From contig JAODTK010003887.1 in NCBI GenBank assembly GCA_026419785.1, positions 1 through 64,000 of the forward strand: a DNA stretch of 64,000 nucleotides, written 5' to 3'. Below the pieces are notes generated by a model, which was given only the letters and a program-made list of their open reading frames with translations, had not been told where the DNA came from and ran no database searches. The translations under genes were made by a program, and so were the position numbers. The first letter of the stretch is position 1. Each line of letters begins with the position of its first letter. This document shows, one piece after another, positions 33,172-44,110 of the stretch. This DNA comes from Sclerodactyla briareus (lineage: Eukaryota; Echinodermata; Holothuroidea; Dendrochirotida; Sclerodactylidae).

Positions 33172-33439
33172 GTATTCCCTACGCATCATCCTATATCCGT
33201 CTTCTTCATTGATGAATGGTGAAACTTAGCCAGGGCGAGTCGCCGTGTCAAAAAATACACATTGGAGGGGTTTTGTTTTGTTATTAATGTAAAGCCAGTA
33301 GATGGTCTGTTTCCGAACATGGCGCAGGTAAGATGATGTCCCCCTCCCCACTTCATGCTGCCCTAGATTGCATGAGGAGGAGACTGAAGCCTTTGATTTA
33401 GGCCTATGACCCTCCCAAACCAGCTATAATATTTGAGCA

Positions 33440-34270
33440 AGTCGGTATTGTGCCTATCCTGTTGAACAAGGCGTTTGACTTTGTTCCCTCGTATCAGAAA
33501 CATTCATCATTCGTGCAGAATCGGACCCTTTAAACAATCGCGTGATTTGCCTAAAAACTAAACGCCCTCATGCGACTTCGTTTTTCGCTTGCTGTAGTTT
33601 TGTATGTATATAGAAGTCTGAATATGGGCGGCGGGAGGGCAATAAGTGGGGCGTTTTGCCGAATTGATTGCAACATATCAGACATTCTCGCTTTTTACTT
33701 AAATGACGGAGAAATGCGCATCGCCTGCTGGAAGAAAATTACTATTATTGATCTGATTGGATTGTGTTTAGACAACTCAACTAGTTTGGCAAATACGGTT
33801 AGTAGATGGAAAATTCTTCTTAATTCCCCCTTTGAAGGATTCATTTTTTCCGAACTTCCGCGGCAATACCAAACAAGCCGCCCAACGCTCTCTGCCACAG
33901 AGCTAAAACAGTTGACCTGCGGGTCATTTAGGCTCAGATGCATCATTCTTCGATAACTTATCATTTTCGGATTGTAAATAGTTTTGAAAGTCTTCTGTAA
34001 ATATTCTATGACAACATAATGGGGGCGATCTGGGCACGGAAATCTATTCTGGGTTGCCCTCCCATCCATATCAAACGCTCTAGGTGCTAATGATGACTGA
34101 CATCTATGTCATCTGAATCGTTAGAGCAGAATCATTTTTTTTGGATTGTTCCAAACAAAGTCCATTGCAGGACGATATGGTTGCGTAATATTCGACGGGC
34201 GTATACACTAAGTGGTTATAGACCCCCTCTATAGCGAAACGGACCTTCTGAATCGTCGCCTTTAGCGGCT
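33440..34270. mobile_element. Insertion of about 800 bp, copy 1
   Basis: Copy A shows the empty site 'gtcggtatgttccctgag' (17893-17910). Here the sequence runs 'gtcggtat' into about 830 extra bases that end '...ggctagtatgctttcccgcc'. The same insert is at 35190-35940. A short GTAT-like repeat at both ends could be a target-site duplication. An open stretch at 33570-33956 has no recognisable domain, and I see no terminal inverted repeats. It is probably a non-autonomous element of unknown type. Confidence 0.6.
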
Positions 34271-34826
34271 AGTATGCTTTCCCGCCTTGAGTAGTGCACA
34301 GGCCATGTTGAAGTGTGAATATTCGCAATCTGGTCTAAGTTGTTTACAGACCCATGATTGTGTTGTGATAAACCCCCGCCCCCCACCCCCCACTCCCCCA
34401 CCCCCCAACCCCCCCCCCCCCCCCCCCCTCCTCAGTCACAGGAATTGGCTGAATACATCCCCAGTGATTTGGGAGAGCAGTCAGTGTAGTCCTCTCCCCC
34501 GCGTGGAAGAAATCCCAGAAATATTCTAGAACATCAAAGTGTTATACAGCTGAGTGGGACTTCAGCTGGGATTATTCACTGGTCCAGCATATTAAAGATC
34601 CCACAAACTAAACTTGCTGCAGCTGTGTGTGGTGCTCCACACAAACATACGCATAAATTTTTTAGGTGCAGATAGGGATAAAGCACAATTTTAGTTCATG
34701 GTGTCATAAACAGTCCTCAGCTGAATTTTTCAGACCCAACATTTTTAACTCCCCAATAAATTTCTCATGATAGTGAATGATCCTTCGATAACTTAATGAG
34801 TAAAAACCTCGCGTCCAACCCCCCAG

Positions 34827-34968
34827 TGTATGGTGGAACCAGGTCACGAGGTCAGCCAGACCTGCTTCGGGAGTTCAGTGAGGAGGCCCTGGGTGAACGG
34901 GACAAGACAGAAGAGAGGTAGAAGGATCAGAGAAACACAGTCGAGGAGCTCTTCAAACAGGCACGGAG
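34827..34968 (+). pseudogene. Third copy of the Nudix-box exon, nearly readable
   Basis: It encodes MVEPGHEVSQT in one frame and, after a one-base shift, LLREFSEEALGE. It then reads a DKTE phrase and ends ELFK...HGxE|gtaatc. It is the clearest evidence that the source exon has an intact REFxEE core with His at the first box-glutamate position. The acceptor is ccccccag. Confidence 0.75.
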
Positions 34969-35189
34969 GTAATCCCCGCTCATCCCTTATATCCGTCTCT
35001 CTTCATGGGAAGCAGGGACGTCGGTTCAAACAATTACACATGGAGGGGTTTAAAGCAGTCTGTCTCTCCTAAATGCGCAAGTGCTTGTCACCCTCCCCCT
35101 TCATGATGCATAGACTTGCATTGAGTGAGGGAATGAAGCCTTTGATTTAGGCCTATGACCCTCCCAAACCAGCTATAATATTGAGCAAG

Positions 35190-35940
35190 GTCGGTATGTT
35201 CTATCCTGTGAAACAGGCGTTGGACTGTGTTCACCTCGTATCAGCCACATTACACTCATATGGCAGAAATTGACCCTTTAACCAATCGGTGATTTGCCTA
35301 AACAAAAGCCTGTTGCGACTTCGTTCGATGCTGTTAGAAGCTGAACTCATGGCGGGATAGTGGGCGTTGATTGCACAATTCAGACATTCTCGCTTTATAA
35401 AGTACGGGAAAATGGCCATGCCTGCTGGAAAAATTTACTATCTTGATATGATTTGGTTGTAGGACACACCTCCAAACCTAGTTTTGGCATACGTTAGATG
35501 GATATTCTTCTGTAATTCCCCTTTGAAGGGTTCATATTTTTTCGAACTCTGGTGCCGGCCATACCCCAAACAAGCCGCAATACGCCTTGCACAGAGCTAA
35601 AACAGTGGCTTAGGTTCATTTTAGGCTTCAGATGTCATTCTTCGGATAAATGATCATTTCGATTGGAAAAGTTATTGAAAGCTTCGGTAAATCATTTATG
35701 ACCAACATATGGGGCGATCTGCACGAAACTATTCTGGAGTTGTGCTCCCACCATATCAAACGTCGTGTGAGGTATGATGACTGACATCTATGTCATCTGA
35801 ATCGTTTAATGAGCAGAATCATTTTTTTTTGTGGATTTGTCAACAAGCGAAACAAAGTCCTGCAGACTATATGTTGGTAATATTCGACCGTGGTATTTAT
35901 ACTAAAGTGTTATAGCCACCTCTATTTCAGGAACGGCTTT
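35190..35940. mobile_element. Insertion of about 800 bp, copy 2
   Basis: Aligns along its length with 33440-34270 but is shorter through many small deletions. It lies at the same place relative to the Nudix-box exon, so it was copied with the internal duplication, not inserted separately. Confidence 0.6.
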
Positions 35941-36640
35941 CTTCTACCATCGTCTGCTTAGCAGCTAGTATTTTCCCTGAGTAGTGCACAGGCCAGTGTG
36001 ATTGACTTATTGGCAATCTGGTCAGAAGTGTTACAACCCAATGATACCCCCCGCCACCCCCCACTCCCCCCCCCCCCAACCCCCCCCCCCCCCTCCCTCA
36101 GCACAGGAATTTGCTGAATACACTCCCCAGTGCTTTTTGAGAGCAGTCCTTAGTCCTCTTGGGGGATAAAATCCGCAGAACGCATATTCTAGAACAAACT
36201 GTCATGCATCGTGCTTGCTTTTTTGCCCTGCATAGGACAATCCGCCACTTCATAACTTTGTCACCAAATAACCCAGAGAGCTATTGTAATGCATTGGTTT
36301 CGTTATCTCTCTGCGATGAATGTTGGTTATAGGGTTCCGTTGAGCCAGAACCCATTGGTGCTCCAGTTCACTCCTCAACTGACTAATGGGTAGCCCATCC
36401 CAGTTACATTCGGTATCAAGCTGCCAGTGGCTGTGTTTGTGATTTCCGTTGTCCAATCACTTTGTCGTGATAGCCACATTGAGAGGTGAGCTATTAGCAT
36501 GATGCCACCTGCACATTCACTCACCCTCATTCACAATGTCAGAATGCCACCAGCATCGTCTTGTCCCCACCCCTTGTGGTTCTGCACCTTTCTCTGTCTG
36601 GCTGTGAGAGAGTAATATCGCTGATTCTGATTTCTAACCT

Positions 36641-36757
36641 TGGCTACAAGGGTACGTTTGAAGACCCACGTATACAGACAATGCAGGAGGGAGACAGTTT
36701 GCAAGGAACTTCCATGATGATGATGGTTCTGTATTTGCCAGTTAGAGAGCTCCTCCG
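36641..36757 (+). pseudogene. Copy B of the NTDNAW exon, frame-broken
   Basis: Shows YKG, then fragments of PR-TDN and HDDDGSVFAS-like coding, ending at gtaact. Its acceptor is damaged ('tttctaaccttgg' versus 'tttctcaccagg' in copy A). Confidence 0.65.
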
Positions 36758-36779
36758 GTAACTTTTCTATCTTTGCAGG

Positions 36780-36913
36780 GCAGGCAGGATGAAAGGGGGG
36801 GAGGAGGGGGGGGGGGGGGGGGGGGGGGGCAGCAATAGCAATTTTGGAAATACAGGTGATGGGCCAGGCTTAATAGCTTCACACACATTGGCTATTAACA
36901 AAAACTTGACAAT

Positions 36914-36946
<33 letters not shown>

Positions 36947-37070
36947 TATTATATAAAGATATATATATATATATATATATATCTATATATATTTGTAAGT
37001 GAAATATAGACAGGAGAGGGATATATACAATATATATATATATATAGGTATTAAATTTTGATATCTGGAG
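36780..37070. repeat. Poly-G and AT microsatellites
   Basis: A G-run with few interruptions spans about 36785-36828, followed by TA dinucleotide runs at about 36915-36985 and 37030-37045. Copy A has much shorter versions (18890-18910 and about 18855-18880). Confidence 0.85.
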
Positions 37071-37506
37071 GGGAGATGCATCACAATTAGAACTAGCATG
37101 TTCAAGTTATAGATGCAAATTCCACTCTGCAAGGTTATGTTCCTCAGTGTTCGAAGATACCAGTTGGATTCATAGCTCAAAACAAAGCAAGAGGTCCATG
37201 GTTGAATCACGGTGGAGTCTGAGCGTTTCAGCACTCCAGATTCCGACCTTCCGCCTCTCTGTTTGTATTCACCAATTGCCACTACAGTCCCACTTACGCT
37301 TCTGTGAAAATAAGTTACAAAATAGTAGCCCTCGCTACTCCCGACAGGGGTACAATTAGTGCCAAGGTCGGAATGTATCAAATTGATATTGTGGGGGGAA
37401 GGGGGGGGGGATAGTGCCATTAGCAAATAGAAACAGCAGTGTTAAAGTATAGATGCAGATCCCGAGGTGAAAGGTGCATGTTGCTTGGGGATCGAGACCA
37501 CCAGTT

Positions 37507-37579
37507 GGCTGCATAACTCAATTGGTAGGGCGCTTGCACTAAGCAAAGAGTTCTACGGTTTCGAATCCTCGTTGGAGCT
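37507..37579 (+). repeat. tRNA-derived SINE head, copy B
   Basis: The counterpart of 19317-19392, with ctcaattggtagggcgcttg as A box and D arm. The B-box region is disturbed by one extra base (ggtttcgaatcc). It is preceded by the same SINE body and followed by the 'aagcgctcctgaaatta' tail. Confidence 0.65.
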
Positions 37580-37917
37580 GCGGGCTACTGATTGTGTAAA
37601 TGTAATTTCAGAAGCGCTCCTGAAATTATTTGGTGTGTGTGTCCATTCCAAACACTTGTTCATGTCTCTTGAGGACTTCACCATAGAAGGGACCGAATCC
37701 ACCACATTCACCTGCTTTGACATCTCACAGTCTCCACTTTGGCACAGGCACTTCGAAGATGCGGACAGTCTCAAAATAATTTCAACTCGACATTCTACTA
37801 TTTAAATTATACCTGTTATGTTTGTTGATGCATATTGTCAGTGTCCTCTCAAAGAAAATCTGGCAAAAAGGAAACACAATCCTTGAATTTTTTATCTCCT
37901 TTTTATCTCCTGCATAG

Positions 37918-38040
37918 GCTGGAGATGATGCCCAGGTAGTGGGTGGCGCGAATCAGCTCACGATATCCCCTCTACCCCTCTTCGCCAGTCCACGGCCATT
38001 CTTGCCAATGTCGCTCGATAACCACCTCGCCGCTTTTTAG
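37918..38040 (+). pseudogene. Copy B of the terminal NUDT9-H exon, frame-broken
   Basis: It starts AGDDAQ- and contains FASP-like coding in another frame, ending in TAG at 38038-38040 as in copy A. Several inserted bases relative to 19741-19860 break the frame. Confidence 0.65.
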
Positions 38041-41000
38041 GTGTGTCAAAAAGCCTTTAATATTAAATTCATATATGTGGCGAAATCAGCAGGTGTCCCA
38101 TGTATTGCCGTTTTGAGATAGCAATCGTGGTCTCAACACTCTTTGTGTCAAACCTGACCTGCCTGGTGGTTGCCATTAAATTGAACACGGAAGTTGAAGG
38201 TCAAGGGTCATACAGCTGATCGTTTGTTCTTCAAAGATGTATGATTGAAGGGTAATTTAAAATCCCTGCTCCCCCAATTCTAAAAATTTCAGCATGTTAA
38301 TTTTTTGGTTGTTTCACTTTGCTGCCAGTTAAATTTCATTGAAAATTGCGAATGACACAAAGGTCACTGTAGTGTATACAGACCCCTGATAGGAAGGAAG
38401 ATAAGAGTAACATTCACGCCCATATGCACACGCTTTGTAAGTTTTTATTCCGGGTTACCGTTTTTAGCCTCTTACAGGTGTTCATAAGTTCTGCTCCAAC
38501 TTTGTATTTTATAGTGGTTTTCCTCTCCAAGTCACCAGATAAGTAACTTTGCAAATAAGCACAATGTGGCTCATTTCCCTAAACTCTCAGCTGACCTTGG
38601 ATTCCACAAGTCTTAATATAATGTTCAGGATAACACGGGGGACATGTCCCCTCCCCCCCCCAACCTGTAATTGTTCAAGTTCATATTAGAATCTCAATTA
38701 GGCAAAATTCTCCATGAAGGGCTCACATTGTTACGACATGTGTCAATCGGTCATTAAAATCTGTAATAATGAAATTAGGATTTTAAAAGGGTCCAATTGG
38801 TGTCCGTTTATTGATTGGCCATTGGTAGAAACATTGCCACTACCACTCTTCCAACTTTCTTGAGAATGCCATTTCTGCCAATTAATTTAGTGCCACATAT
38901 ATTCATAGAGCACATTGCCAGTTATTGCCTAACTGACGTGGCATAGATGGTGTAAACCACTGCAGATGGAAGAGTAGTGGAATAATTTACCTTATAATTT
39001 GTAAATCTTAGAGTATAAAAATAATAATTATTTTAGGCATATATATTTTGCCAATAAGTATTTCAACTACTTCAGGGGCTTCACACCTTCTAGTCATACC
39101 AACGAATTGCATTCAAAAACCGCTTCATCTAACACACCTAATTCCACCGACCTGGAAAGTACCCTGGCCTGGAAGACAACCGAGTCAATCTGCTAGGACG
39201 GAGCTGGATCTGTCACCACTCGCCTTTGATGTGGTAATATGCGTAAGTTACTAAAACAGTGGCATATGAAAACACTAAGTGCCTATTTCTCTCTATTAAA
39301 TTCAAAGTTCTGGTGACCCGGGCATTCAGTGTGAGAGTTCGTTATCGGCAGAAACTTTATTAAAAAGAATGTTCATGTGCAGCCTTGGAGAAAGGATCAA
39401 GCAGATTAATTTCTTATGCTGGAGAAGAATTTCAGTTTTGCTCCAAGAATTAATGAGGCCTTTCCATTTTATATGTCTGTGTTGGTATGATTGATGTGAC
39501 CAAGAACATCTTCATCAATTTTTTTTTTTTTTTTTTTTTTGCATAGATGGAGTGAATTTCTAATAACACTATGAGAATTAAATACAATGTCACCTCCTTT
39601 ACAACATTTTAATCTGGTTAGCCAAGCCTTATACCCGAAGTTCACCGAACATGAAAACATTATAGAAATAATTTCTCCTATATTCAGTGAAATACTCCAT
39701 TCAGCTATTGGCTATTAAAAAACTATGCATGACTTAGGTCTTTGACCTTCTGGTGTTACACAATTAACATTCTTATTTTTATTTCGAATGTATTACAACG
39801 TTGTCATGTAGTATGGATCATAAAATGATCATAATTCATGTGCTGTATGTCGTGGAATCTCATTGTTATGACAATGAAGCAATTGTCCTGACACAATCAA
39901 CACAAAACCTTGTTGTAATTTAGTATGGAGTATGTAATAATATATGGAAACAAAGCAGTTGTGATCAAAACTATACCGAACATTATTGTTACAGAGAATG
40001 AATGTTTGACTTATATAATTCATGGCTTTATTATCATAATTACAAAAAGCGATCCTTGCGGGCTATGTGATGTAAATGTAAATTGAATGTTTAGGGTGAG
40101 GGATCTTGGCCAGGACTATTATCACAACATAGCTTTCATATCGTCATGTGTATGATCATAAGATAATTAAAGGTTATACATGATCAATGCTGTCTGTTTA
40201 TGGAATATGCAACATTGTGACAATAACGGCAGTTGTTTTGATCACATCACACCAGACCTTGTTGCCATGTTGTTTGGATTTTTGGAATATGGATATCATG
40301 GGAGAGATGCAGAACATATGATAAAAGTTTACTGTCAATGTAATGCAGAATAGAATATGTGACATTATGATAATCATGGCTTTCAATTGATGATCACAAT
40401 TATGGCAACATGCCTATTGTTCTGAAGAATGGGATGTGAAAATATATAAGAGAAAATTGTTGTCATTATGAATACAATTACACAACTCAGTTAATAGTAG
40501 GCATTATATGACACAATAACAAAAATAGCAGTTTACAGCATACGGGGGGGCTTATTTGATCAGGGCACAGACTATATGGGATTATGCACTCGTTTGGATC
40601 AGTCTTCAGTCCCAATATGTCTGCCAGTTATATTGAGTCATGACAGGCTTTCAGACCATTCATTATTTTAGATTGTGTAGTACTAAGAGTCAAATAGGTA
40701 GTTGTTGTAGTAATCAAAATAAAGAATGTTTTATACACAGATGGAAAAGTGATGAATGTCAATATATCGATACGAGCACAATATATTCATCCAACTCAAA
40801 TAATTCTGCCTCTTTTAGTGTTGCCTATTATGTTTATTCATTCATACCTGGCAAGTTTTCGGAATGTATTGAGTCCAGTGGAGTAGTTGACCGTGCATTA
40901 TTGTCTAGAGACAAACACGTTGTGATTCTCTAGCGTATGTATAATCCGGACAGCCAATCATTGGCGATGCCATTGTGACATTTTTGAACTTGGCTTTGTT

Positions 41001-41150
41001 TTTTCAGCCGCTCATACATGGAACATGTTTGTGTTTGGCTTAGCCTAGGTTCCAGCGTAATGACAACCATCAAGTTTGAATTTGGCCTGTAGCTTCCATA
41101 TGGGGAGAACATTTACTATATTGCTTTTGGTATAGACTGGGAGCCCCATT
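38041..41150. other. 3' flank of copy B, then intergenic sequence with no gene seen
   Basis: Up to about 39190 it matches 19861-21038. Beyond that the sequence is unique, AT-rich, and free of recognisable exons. There is a T-run at about 39519-39540. From 39820 to 40440 loosely similar phrases ('atggctttattatcataatt', 'atcatggctttcaattgatg', 'gatcacaattatggc') suggest an old low-copy repeat. Confidence 0.45.
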
Positions 41151-41189
41151 TTAGGGAAAACTATGGAAATGTGAAAAATTTGAAATCTT

Positions 41190-41600
41190 GGTAAATGTTA
41201 GCTTATCACAAAATTCTCTTCACTAGATTGGATGAGCTCATGCAGGTCCCTATTTTTTTTTTTTTTTGGGGGGGGGGGGATCAGGACTGGTTTCATCTAT
41301 TAAGGGTCAACAAAAACAGGTCAGAGTCTGAAATGTTGCTAACATGTAAGTCTTGAATAATTAATCCGATCAAGGTGAAATTTGGTATGTTCAGTTTTCC
41401 TCCTCATGGAGATTTGCTGACCCTATTGTTTCTGGTGTAGTAGAACTTTTTGGCCCGACTTTTTACCTGTGCCCTGGTCTTTTGGGAGAAAAGATGGGGT
41501 ATTTTTGACAAATTGATATTTTAGCCAGTTTTAGCTTGTTATAAAACAGGAAAACTCGATCCCACCTGGATGGATGGAGCTCGTCATTGGTTTGACATTA
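41190..41600 (+). repeat. Single diverged monomer of the 330-bp satellite
   Basis: It shares with the array: 'gatggatgagctcatg', 'ggtcagagtctgaaa', 'aataattaatccgatcaagg', 'gaaatttggtatgttcag', 'accctattgtttctgg', 'ttgatattttagcca' and 'aactcgatcccacctggatg'. The monomer runs slightly more than one unit and holds a T/G homopolymer at 41252-41279. It shows the satellite also exists as dispersed copies. Confidence 0.75.
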
Positions 41601-42914
41601 GAATATCCAGCTCCTTGAACTGTGGACAAGTGACTGTCCGATCGTTTGATTCGCTGACAAAAAAAACAAGATGCTTTCCCCAACGTGAAACTCGGAACAG
41701 GCCGTGTAGTGGGTAAATAACTGACAAAAATGAAATGTCTGGAGGAAATAGTATGGGTTACATATATTTTGTTTTGTTTTCATCCAAAACTTCCTCCAGG
41801 AAACGTAAAATACGGAGCATCGGCTGAAAACGAGAATATTCTAATGATCGTAATCACTCCACTTTTTCAAACTGCGATAGGATTTCCTATCAACTTGATG
41901 TCTGTCATTTGCTGGTTCTTCGAAATGAACATATTTTTGATCCATTGAAACGTCATTTTCAGTTTACTAATTGCCAGCAATCCGAGTCGACAATGCAAAT
42001 GAAGAATGCGAATAATTCAATCATTTTCCTTTTTTTTGGGGGAAAAAATTACCTTCTCAGTCTGCGGTAGAAACCACAAGAAGGTGGCACCTGTCATAAA
42101 GGAGGGTCTTAAGCTATGGCGCCTGTCAAGGGTCTCGGTCTCTGTAATAGGGGTTCCCACTTATGAGTGAAATTTGATGTCCGGCCGTGCGTTAGAATTG
42201 AGCCAGATGAGGATCAGTCAAGGAATCACTAAGCCCTCTGGCTTTCTGGTCTGCGTGATGGAAAAGACATGTATGGAGAAAAGTTGGGGATCAGGACCTC
42301 CAGTTTGTTTGTGGCCCTTGCTGGTCGTGCAGCATCATGTGGAATTCCTCATTGACTGTGTGTAAATCAAATCCCCTTGAAAACTATGATCTCACTGACC
42401 AACTGGATTGCCGATGACCGGTTTCACACAAAGGTCGATGCAAATAGGACTACGTGGCTGATATGAACATCCCGATGAAATGCACAGGTTGCACACAGTG
42501 TAGAACTTTGTGATATCCTATATTCACAATCAGTAAGTCAGACCAATGTTTCATTAAGTTTGCAACAACTCATTGGTCGCCATTCATGGCGAATGAATGT
42601 AATTTAATATGGTACCTTAGACAAAAGCTGTTGCAACATTCAATAAAACAACAACTTTACTAAAACTTACGTTTTCGTGTTAAAAATTCATCGTTCACTT
42701 GGGTCATTGGGGGTTTCTGCCCCCCCCCCACCTTGCTACAACTTCATGATGTATGTTACTTTTATGATGGGATTAGAAGCGCCTTGCTCTTCTTGATGAA
42801 TAATTTTCCCCTTTGTTTCAGCACACCTCGCCTGTTCCCCCCCCGCCTGGTCAAGTGCATTTTATTCTATCCTCGTCAGGAACCCTAGGAAGTATTTGCA
42901 TTAACCACTCATTA
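41601..42914. other. Intergenic, nothing recognised
   Basis: Apart from a short segment at about 42212-42260 that matches about 31612-31640, I see no gene or repeat signature. Confidence 0.4.
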
Positions 42915-43340
42915 AAGACAACTTGCAGGATGACTCATAAAGGGGCTGATATTATAGCTGGCTTAATGAATGCGTCATCCAGACCAAAGTTCATAGGAGT
43001 TCCGTTACGCCGTTATAGTCTTTGAAGTTTGTGTATTGTGAAGCATGTGAGTATTACGCAAGATCAAAGGCATCCCATCATCAAAATAAATATGTCATAC
43101 TTGCACAACCTGCAAACTTCTTTGTTTTCTATTGCAATTCAAACATTATTCCACTTCGGAAAAGCCTTAGTCTATGGGAGAGGATTTGCTGTAGTGTGGG
43201 TTGGTAGGGTGTGATAGTACTTTGGTGAAGGAACGACCAACAGAAACTTCGGCTGAATGGTGACATATTAACCAAAATGAAAACAGTGAAATACATAACC
43301 TACTTCCCTGTGTTGTTCATGTGTGACATAATGCGGATAA
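42915..43340 (+). repeat. Dispersed repeat family 4, copy 1
   Basis: It aligns with 58800-59210 through 'acaact..gcaggatga.tcata', 'gttatagtc.tttgaagttt', 'attgtgaagcatgtg', 'cattattccacttcggaaa', 'gtctatggg.gagga' and 'gaaatacata'. A partial third copy lies at 61725-61830. Noncoding, class unknown. Confidence 0.75.
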
Positions 43341-43479
43341 CGCAATTGATGTTCCCCCAATTTCTTTGCTTAATGTTAAGTAACCCATGGTGCGTACAGG
43401 CTGTGACACAATTGCACTTTAGGCAAAGCGCAGCTTGGGAGATACTGAAATGAATTGTAGCTATGATATAGCAAGATAA

Positions 43480-44110
43480 ATTATATCACCGCACACTGGA
43501 AGTGTCCGGGATTAAAGGTTTGGGTGCAGTCCGCTGTTCATGTCTCCGCCGTGAGCCGCCGAAAACTCTAGCCGTTAGAGCAATGACTCTTTAGCCGATT
43601 GATCTGAAAAAACCCCTAGAATCTCGGATGAGTTCAAAAGTGGACATCAATGCCGTCTGATGCTGCCCTCTATTGTGCAGGTTTCACACGAAAATCCTGA
43701 GTTCATCCGATTTATTACACGAACCTGGTGGATGGGGCAAAAGTTGGTCCCACAAACATGACGGTGATTCAAAGGTCAAATTTGTCGGATTCAAAAAAAA
43801 AAAAAAAAAAACTCGGTGGATGTGGACTGTTTGTAAATTCAACCAACATGGACGGTCATTCAAAGCATAGGTCAAATTTGCCTAAATCATGCGATTTTTA
43901 TGACTTTGGCCGTCTTTACAACAAGACTTGGGGGGGATTTGGACCACACTGTTGGACCTGAACAACGGGTAGGGCATTTCAAATCACTGGCATGGAGTCA
44001 AATGGACCTAATATAATGTGCTTCTCTAACGAGTCCACAAAGGCTGTGTTCCGCGGGGATATACACGTCGACAGCTTACCCGCCCTGCATATGTCGAGTG
44101 GTAAGTCAAT
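43480..44110 (+). repeat. Dispersed repeat family 2, copy 4
   Basis: Collinear with 4345-5000: 'ggaagtgtccggga', 'gccgattgatctgaa', 'tgccctctattgtgcagg', 'cctggtggatgggg', 'aacatgacggtgattc', 'ctgaacaacgggtaggg' and 'cttacccgccctgcatatg'. It includes an A-run at 43794-43811. Its full length gives the best view of the element ends. Confidence 0.7.

Larger units (their letters stand above)
32680..34530. repeat. Internal duplication in copy B, left unit
   Basis: This segment, with the Nudix-box exon and the 800-bp insertion, repeats at 34545-36185. Both align to copy A from about 17255 onward. The left unit ends at 'attctagaaca' and the right begins at an 'cagctgggattattc' match to 'cagctggatattcc'. 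Copy A has one such unit without the 800-bp insertion. Confidence 0.75.
34545..36185. repeat. Internal duplication in copy B, right unit
   Basis: The right-hand unit, collinear with 32680-34530 and with copy A from about 17255. It includes the third Nudix-box exon and the second 800-bp insert. Poly-C tracts near 36060-36095 match the poly-C tract at 34380-34430. Confidence 0.75.
21039..39190. repeat. Copy B of the large head-to-tail duplication, expanded
   Basis: It is collinear with 11325-21038 but is about 18 kb long because of a nested LINE (23957-25805), a satellite array (28090-31440), an insertion of about 800 bp and an internal duplication of about 1.8 kb. Exons are present in order but most are frame-broken. 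Indel density is high in exons and introns alike. Confidence 0.85.

Noticed and set aside
33570..34069. Overlapping open frames of 128 and 124 codons on both strands of the 800-bp insertion
   Set aside because: Neither shows transposase, RT or other known motifs, and the second copy at 35.2-35.9 kb does not keep either frame.
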